64,000 nucleotides of DNA from Eurosta solidaginis (taxonomy: Eukaryota > Arthropoda > Insecta > Diptera > Tephritidae), in contig NW_027136914.1 of assembly GCF_040869045.1 (NCBI RefSeq), positions 558,001-622,000 of the forward strand, written 5' to 3'. Both the position numbers and the translations under genes were made by a program. Shown here piece by piece: positions 58,701 through 64,000 of the stretch (the first letter of the stretch is position 1; each line of letters opens with the position of its first letter). The notes beneath the pieces were generated by a model. It worked only from the letters and a program-made list of their open reading frames with translations. It was not told the DNA's origin and ran no database searches.

Positions 58701-58886
58701 CGGGGACTGAAGGATAAATATTTTTTATCTAAGCAATACTCGTACACATACGATCATGTTTCCAAGAAATTTCGTATTTTCATTTTTAGTGTGTCCTCTA
58801 CGTCACGATTGTCATTATTACAAACGGTGAATTTCATCCATAGAATGCGTACATTTTTTTCAAACTTATAAAGAATCTTTGGTAAA
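58701..58886. other. AT-rich spacer
   Basis: Sequence between the antisense retroelement and the foldback element. No feature is seen. Confidence 0.5.
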
Positions 58887-59984
58887 TGCAGGCTCATTCC
58901 ATTTCAAGAAACTCGGTCCACGCAGGACATGATTATTGATTTTGATGAAATTTTAGTATGTTGTTCTTTGGTCAAAATAATGAAACACGTGTTTTATTTT
59001 TGCCTCCAAAATTTTTTTTCGGATTTATCGGCAATTGAGTTCCATAAAATGCAATCGATATTTTATTCACCTATTTTTTCAACTGTCAATAACTTTGTCA
59101 AATATTAATCGGTTCTCATAATTTTTTCTTTGAACTGTTCATTATTGTATTTACTTTTATATAAAATTACAAACAATAGCATGTAGTAAAAATTTATGAC
59201 TTTTTTCAAAAATTAATATCTCAAAAAAGGTATTTTTTTTTTATTTAAACTCTTCCTATATTGAGTGAACAGTTTATGTTTCAACATGGTTAAATGCCTA
59301 TTAGCCAAAATTGGTTGATTTCGTGATATGCATTTTTGAATATTAGAAATTGTTTTCCCCTACATATTGATTAAATGCATATCAGCATACAATTTCTTTC
59401 ACAGAACTTAACCGATTCTCATGTTTTTTTCTTTGAGATGTTCGCTATAACTTTAAATTTTTTAAATTTATGAACAATAGCATATAGTTAAAAAAAAAAA
59501 ATTGTTTAGTATTTAGTAAAAATTTATAACTTTTTTTCAAAAATTAATATTTCAAAAAAAAAAGCTTATTTTTTTTTTGCTTAATCTTTTTCTATACTGA
59601 GCAAACAGCGTATATTTCTACTTGGCTAAATGTCCATTAGCGAAAATTCGTTGTTTCCGAAATATGATTTTTTGAATGTTAAACTTTTTTTCGCCATATA
59701 TTGATGCAATACATATCAGCATACAACGAGATTAATGCCAAATGCTTAAAATTAATAAAAATATCACATTTATTATTGAAAGCATTCATTTGTTGTTATT
59801 TTTCTGAATTACAGTAACTTTGTAGTAAATCGGCGGCATATTTGCACATCAAAATATGGCGAAAAAAAGTTTAACATTCAAAAAATCATATTTCGGAAAC
59901 AACGAATTTTGGCTAATGGGCATTTGGCCAAGTAGAAATATATGCTCTTTATTATGTATAGAAAAAGACTAGGCAAAAAAAAAA

Positions 59985-61050
59985 AAACAAGCAAGGACGG
60001 AACTGTCCTCGGCTGTGCCGAAGACTTCATACTTTTCATGAATGGGTCTTATCCCATTCGTAATCTCCAAATAATGCGCTGTATAAGATAAGAAATATAT
60101 AGTGATTTTAAGATAAATATAAAAAAATGGCAAAAAACCTCCATTGATCGGTTGTGTGGGATATATATTATATATAGCCGCAATCGAAATGATTTTTACA
60201 GGAAATCTTCTATGATATATTAGAATAAATATCACCAAATGCAACGTTTTTATATTAGAAATTAAGGGAGAAATAGCTAAAAATATTTCTATGTGAACGA
60301 TCGGTGGTATGGGATATATATTATATATAGCTCCGATCGAAATGATATTTTCGTGAACTCTTCTATGATATATTAGAATAAATATCACCAAGTTTAACGT
60401 TTTTATATTGGAAATTAAGGGATAAATTGAAAAAAATGTTTCTATCTGAACGATCGGTTGTATGGGATATATACTATATATAGCTCCGATCAAAGTGATT
60501 TTTTCAGAAAATCTTCTATGATATATTGAAATATATATCACCAAGTTTCACGTTTATACTTTCTAAATTAAGGGAGAAATGGCCAAAAATCTTTTTGTCT
60601 GAACGATCGGTTGTATGAGATATAACTATATATAGCTCCGATCAAAGTGATTTTTTCAGGATATCTTCTATGTTATATTAGAATATACATCACGGTGTTT
60701 CACGTTTATACTTTCAAATTTGCGGCAGGAATGATCAAAATCGTCTTATCTGAACGATCGGTTGTATGGGAGATATAGTTGTCCGATCCTACCAGATCCG
60801 ACAAATGTGTAATATAATACAAAAATACATTCTTATGCTAAATTTAAATGAGATAACTCAAAATTTGAGGGACTAGTTTGCGTTTAAACAGACAGACGGA
60901 CGGACGGACAGACGGACATGTCTATATTAACTCAGTTCGACGCCCTGATCAATTCGGTATACTTAATGGTGAGTCTATTTTCTATATTTCTCAACGTTAC
61001 AAACATCGGACCAAAATTAATATACCATTTCATGTTCATTAAAAAAGGTA
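59985..61050 (+). mobile_element. DINE-1/Helentron-like element inside the foldback arm
   Basis: It begins AAGCAAGGACGGAACTGTCC with a TCGGC-TGT-GCCGA hairpin, has a 153-bp tandem array, then GACAGACGGACGGACGGAC, CATGTCTATATTAACTCAG, and ends near AATATACCATTTCATG / GGTATAAT. This layout (hairpin, tandem core, GGACGGAC block, degenerate tail) matches Element A with unrelated sequence, and it resembles dipteran DINE-1 elements. Right-arm sequence resumes on either side. Confidence 0.65.
60080..60790 (-). repeat. 153-bp tandem repeat, about 4.5 units
   Basis: TTCTATGATATATTAGAATA-like strings start at 60208, 60361, 60514 and 60666, a spacing of 153, 153 and 152. Each unit also contains GAACGATCGGTTGTATGGGA and TATATATAGCTCCGATC. 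Because 153 is divisible by three, a minus-strand frame stays open through several units as a 51-residue repeat (59969-60544, 191 codons); I treat it as a by-product of period length. Confidence 0.93.
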
Positions 61051-61589
61051 TAATAAGCTTTTTTTTTGAAATATTAATTTTTGAAAAAAAATCATAAATT
61101 TTTACTAAATACTAAAAAAAATTTTTTTTAAACTATATGCTATTGATTATAAATTTATATAAAAGTATATATAATAACAAACATTTCAAAGAAAAAATTA
61201 TGGGAATCGTTAATTTTTGACAAAGTTATTGGCAGTTGAAAAAATAGGTGAATAAAATATCGATAGCATTTTATCGAATTCAATTACCGATAAATCCTAA
61301 AAAAATTTTTATGAGGCAGAAACACGTGTTTCATTATTTTGACAAAGAACAACATACTAAAATTTCATCAAAATCAAAAATCATGTCCTGCGCGGTCCGG
61401 GTGTCTTGAAATGGAATGAGCCTACATAAAATTATTAGAACAAGACGAAAAGATGTGTTTTTTCAGTTTGTCGAATCATCTTTTATTAAAATATTATTCA
61501 CAGTACTTTTTTACATTCAACGTAGTTCTATGATCCGAAGACATTTTTAATGAATTTTGGTAAACGTTCCATCAAAATTTATAAGAAAA

Positions 61590-61860
61590 CAGTGAGTAAA
61601 TTACTGTAAGCGATTTTCTTGAAAATAGCCACCGTTTGCTTTGATGACTGCAGCTCACAATTCCAGCATTCTTTCGATGAGTTTTTTAGTGTTTGAAGTG
61701 GAATATTATTCCACGCTTCGTTCAAACAATCCCAGAGGTGCGGAAGGCTTGTTTCCTGACAGATTTCGACGAATATTTCCTTTCGCTTGACCATTTTAAA
61801 TCTGGGCAAATGCAATTCTGAGGCTATTTCAATATCAACATCTTTTTTTATCTTGTTCAA
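61590..61860 (-). pseudogene. Tc1-like transposase, C-terminal remnant
   Basis: The minus strand reads LPHLWDCLNEAWNNIPLQTL, the tail of Tc1-family transposases after the last DDE residue. A 1-base shift follows, and the other frame then reads KKLIERMLEL, stop, AAVIKANGGYF, the usual Tc1 ending. The DDE catalytic core and DNA-binding domain are absent. It lies 165 bp outside the foldback element and no link between them is shown. The stop and frameshift make it inactive. Confidence 0.7.
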
Positions 61861-62589
61861 ATACTGTACTGCATACTAAATAAAGCAAGGCGCCTGGTGT
61901 GGTTTATGTACATTAACATCTGTAACGCCAACAATTTAGTATTTAAAATTGTTTGAAGATTAACCACTACGCTTGCCTATGGCTCTAAGCGCAAAGAATA
62001 ACGGAAATATTTCAGGCACTCTGTCATTAACTTAATTACTTATTACAAGTGCAATTAAATTTTAAATATCATCCAAAGATAGACTATCTTTAAAAAAAAG
62101 CAAACAATAGAAATAAACTTCATTGCATTCTAAATTGCTTTTACTTTCATAAATTTTTTTACATTACATTGGAGTTGCCAAATTATTTCGATAACAACAC
62201 TGAAATGGCTGTCAGCATACTTGGCAACAAGTTTTTTGATTTTTGTAATTTATGAGAACATGAACGGCTGCCAAAAACGGAATATTATGAGGATGCAACA
62301 AATCTTTACATTTTATCGTGTTTTATGTTAGTTTGCGTTTCCTTCCTTTATTATGACGGCAGACTTTATTTTGTTCTGTAAGTGGGTCCACAGATATTTG
62401 TGCATATTTAAACTTGTATGTTTGCTGATATAAAATCAAACAAGATTTAAATTAGAAGTGGGAGACTTATATATAAATTGTACAAAGATTCAAAATGCAA
62501 GGGTAAGCTACGCTCGGGTTGCTAATGGTCTAATTTTGAAAATAAAATATGCATGGTTTTCAGTGAAAGCATATTTTAGTTTTAAAATT
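61861..62589. other. AT-rich non-coding stretch
   Basis: No recognisable feature. The first 50 codons of the long open frame starting at 62458 have no resemblance to RNase H and are probably unrelated flanking sequence. Confidence 0.5.
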
Positions 62590-63358
62590 AGTATGTATGT
62601 ACATGAAAAGAGTAGAGAATGTCTACGGAGAGGCTCATCCGTTAAGAGCATTTACATTATGTCGGACAGCCAGGCGGCCATGCGTGCCTTGCAATCCTAC
62701 AAAGTTACACCTAAGCTAGCGGATGACTGCATTGAAACCCTTAATGACTTGGGAGCCAAAAACAAGGTTTTGTTAGGATGGGTTCCCGCACATCAGGGAC
62801 ATGAAGGTAACGAACTTGCAGATTACATAGCAAAGCAGGATTCTACAGCAACATTTTACTATCCAGAGACCTTTTGTGGACTCACAAAAGCACACACGAG
62901 GGAAACCATAAGTAACTGGAAAACAATTCAGACGTCACTGGATTGACTGCCCAGGGAAAAGATAGACCAAACTGTTTATACTTCTGGCAACGAAAGTATC
63001 AGCCAAACTCATTCATCTAACCAGGGTGGACCTACGAACTCTCACTGGTTAGTATACGGAACACTGTAGTCTACGATATCACATAAGTAAGTTAAATCTA
63101 TCCCATATTCACACTCGTCGTTTCTGTGAGCAGTAGGATGAAATGCCCGTTAGCATTCTCTGCGAATGTGTCGCTGTTGCAAGGCAGAGACCCTCCCATC
63201 TAGGTGGTGTGACTCTTTATCCCTATTTAATATGGAGTAAAACGCCTGAGGAGGTACTTAGATATATTAAAAGCCTCCACATACAAAATTAGGCTGAAAG
63301 ATCATGGACAATAGATCTACACAAAGGTCGCAGTGCTTTCACGCATAATAATAATAAT
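62590..63358 (+). pseudogene. I-like non-LTR retrotransposon 3' remnant (RNase H)
   Basis: It reads KSIYIMSDSQAAMRAL, then VLLGWVPAHQGHEGNELADY and then IAKQD, the second half of an RNase H domain with the later Asp motifs. This stays open to the TGA at 62944. Beyond it, in shifted frames, are YTEHCSLRYHISKLNLSHIH and the finger CEQ (stop) DEMPVSILCECVAVARQR, ending about 63290. The DNA then ends in TAATAATAATAATG (63346-63358), like the TAA tail of I-clade elements. The RT and endonuclease are missing: a typical 5'-truncated insertion. Confidence 0.65.
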
Positions 63359-63399
63359 GTGAAAAGAGCTATATAGATATATTTTTCTCAAAACTGTAT

Positions 63400-64000
63400 G
63401 CGTTATGATATATGTGTAGCCAATTTTATCACGATATGTTAATTTTTCTTCTATTCATGGCGCCCGAAAAAATGAAAATTGCTTAGTCAAATAAGGGGCA
63501 GTGTCATTCCCATTTTGAAAAATTAAAATTCTTTTCTATTTCTTGTTATAACTCCGCTTGGGGAGAGAAATACGATTGATATGAAGCCTTTTTTTGCAAA
63601 AATATAGCTTATTTCATTCATCCATGACCCCTTTAAAAATGTTTTCTATAAAAGTGGGCATGGTCCTTAACTGATTTCGTAAATTTTTTTTTGGAGCATT
63701 CCTTATAGTAAAGGCAACCTCTCTGTTGTTAATCGGTTTTTGACTTATGGTTAATAATACTTGTATAATTTATTTTATCTTAAGTGGGCGGTGCCACACC
63801 CATTTTAAAATTTTTATCAAGAGTTCCAATATCAGTCCACCTATCAAGCTTCAACATTCTAAGTGTGTTATATATATAAAAAGTGGGCGTGATTATCTCC
63901 GATTTCACTCATTTCCAACACCAATCTATCTTGGGTCCAGATAAGCAAGTATACCGAATTTGGTGTAGATATTTCAACATTTGCTCAATTTATCATGTTA
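63400..64000 (-). mobile_element. Element A copy, reverse, cut by the window end
   Basis: It contains in inverted order the blocks of 34440-35030: AATATAGCTTATTTCATTC, TTTTTGACTTATGGTTAATA, AGTGGGCGGTGCCACACCC, TATATATAAAAAGTGGGCGT, TTGGGTCCAGATAAGC. It stops at TTTATCATGTTA, just before the expected GGACGGAC block. The 130-bp repeats are not in the visible part. Confidence 0.7.

Larger units (their letters stand above)
58887..61425. mobile_element. Large foldback (long inverted repeat) element
   Basis: The outer arms start GCAGGCTCATTCCATTTCAAG at the left and end CTTGAAATGGAATGAGCCTAC at the right. Inverted identity continues for over 230 bp through CGCAGGACATGATT, AAACACGTGTTT and TATCGATATTTTATTCACC. 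An inner inverted pair (59580-59705 and 59840-59985: TTCTACTTGGCTAAATG versus CATTTGGCCAAGTAGAA) places the centre near 59775. The left arm has an extra copy of about 350 bp (59100-59240 resembles 59400-59590). The right arm is interrupted at about 59985-61050 by another element. No transposase is present. Confidence 0.8.

Noticed and set aside
59969..60544. 191-codon minus-strand ORF with 51-residue repeats
   Set aside because: It comes from a 153-bp tandem repeat inside a DINE-like element; the period alone explains the open frame.
58887..61860. Foldback element plus Tc1 tail as one autonomous Tc1 transposon
   Set aside because: The transposase tail lies outside the inverted repeats and carries a stop and a frameshift, so no association is shown.
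1..64000. tRNA, rRNA or small RNA genes
   Set aside because: Scanning by eye gave no cloverleaf with proper A and B box spacing and no rRNA-like conserved block. A dedicated search was not possible.

Overview
This is a eukaryotic, AT-rich, non-coding window made almost entirely of transposable elements and tandem repeats. The insect-type LOA- and I-like retrotransposons, Helitron ends, piggyBac-like and Tc1 remnants, and the dispersed repeats with GGACGGACGGAC blocks suggest a dipteran. My best guess is a tephritid fruit fly or close relative; this rests on recalled repeat character and no search was run. I found no host protein-coding gene, tRNA, rRNA or CRISPR array that I can defend. Most long open frames are by-products of stop-free tandem repeats.

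The centrepiece is a head-to-tail run of six non-autonomous Helitrons (H1-H6, 5709-29613), with a seventh solo copy (H7, 35706-41752). Each has a roughly 0.8 kb 5' domain starting TCTAATATATATTATAAA, or a shortened form of it. An 8-bp GTTTGGAT microsatellite follows, then a large GC-richer minisatellite of 89- and 100-bp units, then a roughly 160-bp 3' domain ending in a GCGG...CCGC hairpin and CTAG. H1's left edge, the array's right edge and both H7 edges fit A^T insertion. Three internal junctions are identical and lack the TC tip. H5 looks like a chimera of H4-type and H6-type sequence with internal deletions.

Around the Helitrons are copies of a second element, called Element A here. It resembles Helentron/DINE-1: a short hairpin near one end, subterminal inverted repeats, a GGACGGAC block, and a copy-number-variable internal 130-bp tandem repeat. 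There are about 12 monomers at 1-1570 and only two to three in other copies. Two pairs of Element A copies lie head-to-tail, separated by T-rich or TTTTA-type spacers.

From 41.7 kb on, the window holds a TTAA-flanked piggyBac-like MITE and a truncated non-LTR remnant. A decayed but nearly complete 5.5-kb LOA-like retrotransposon (48477-54021) lies inside an Element A copy with an 11-bp near-perfect target duplication. Next are an antisense non-LTR remnant with two CAA-tailed insertions, a large foldback element (58887-61425) interrupted by a DINE-like element with 153-bp repeats, a Tc1 transposase tail, and an I-like RNase H remnant with a TAA-type tail.

The elements do not form a pathway. 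The layout records nested and tandem transposition, and the likely dynamic process is minisatellite expansion and unequal exchange within the Helitron array.
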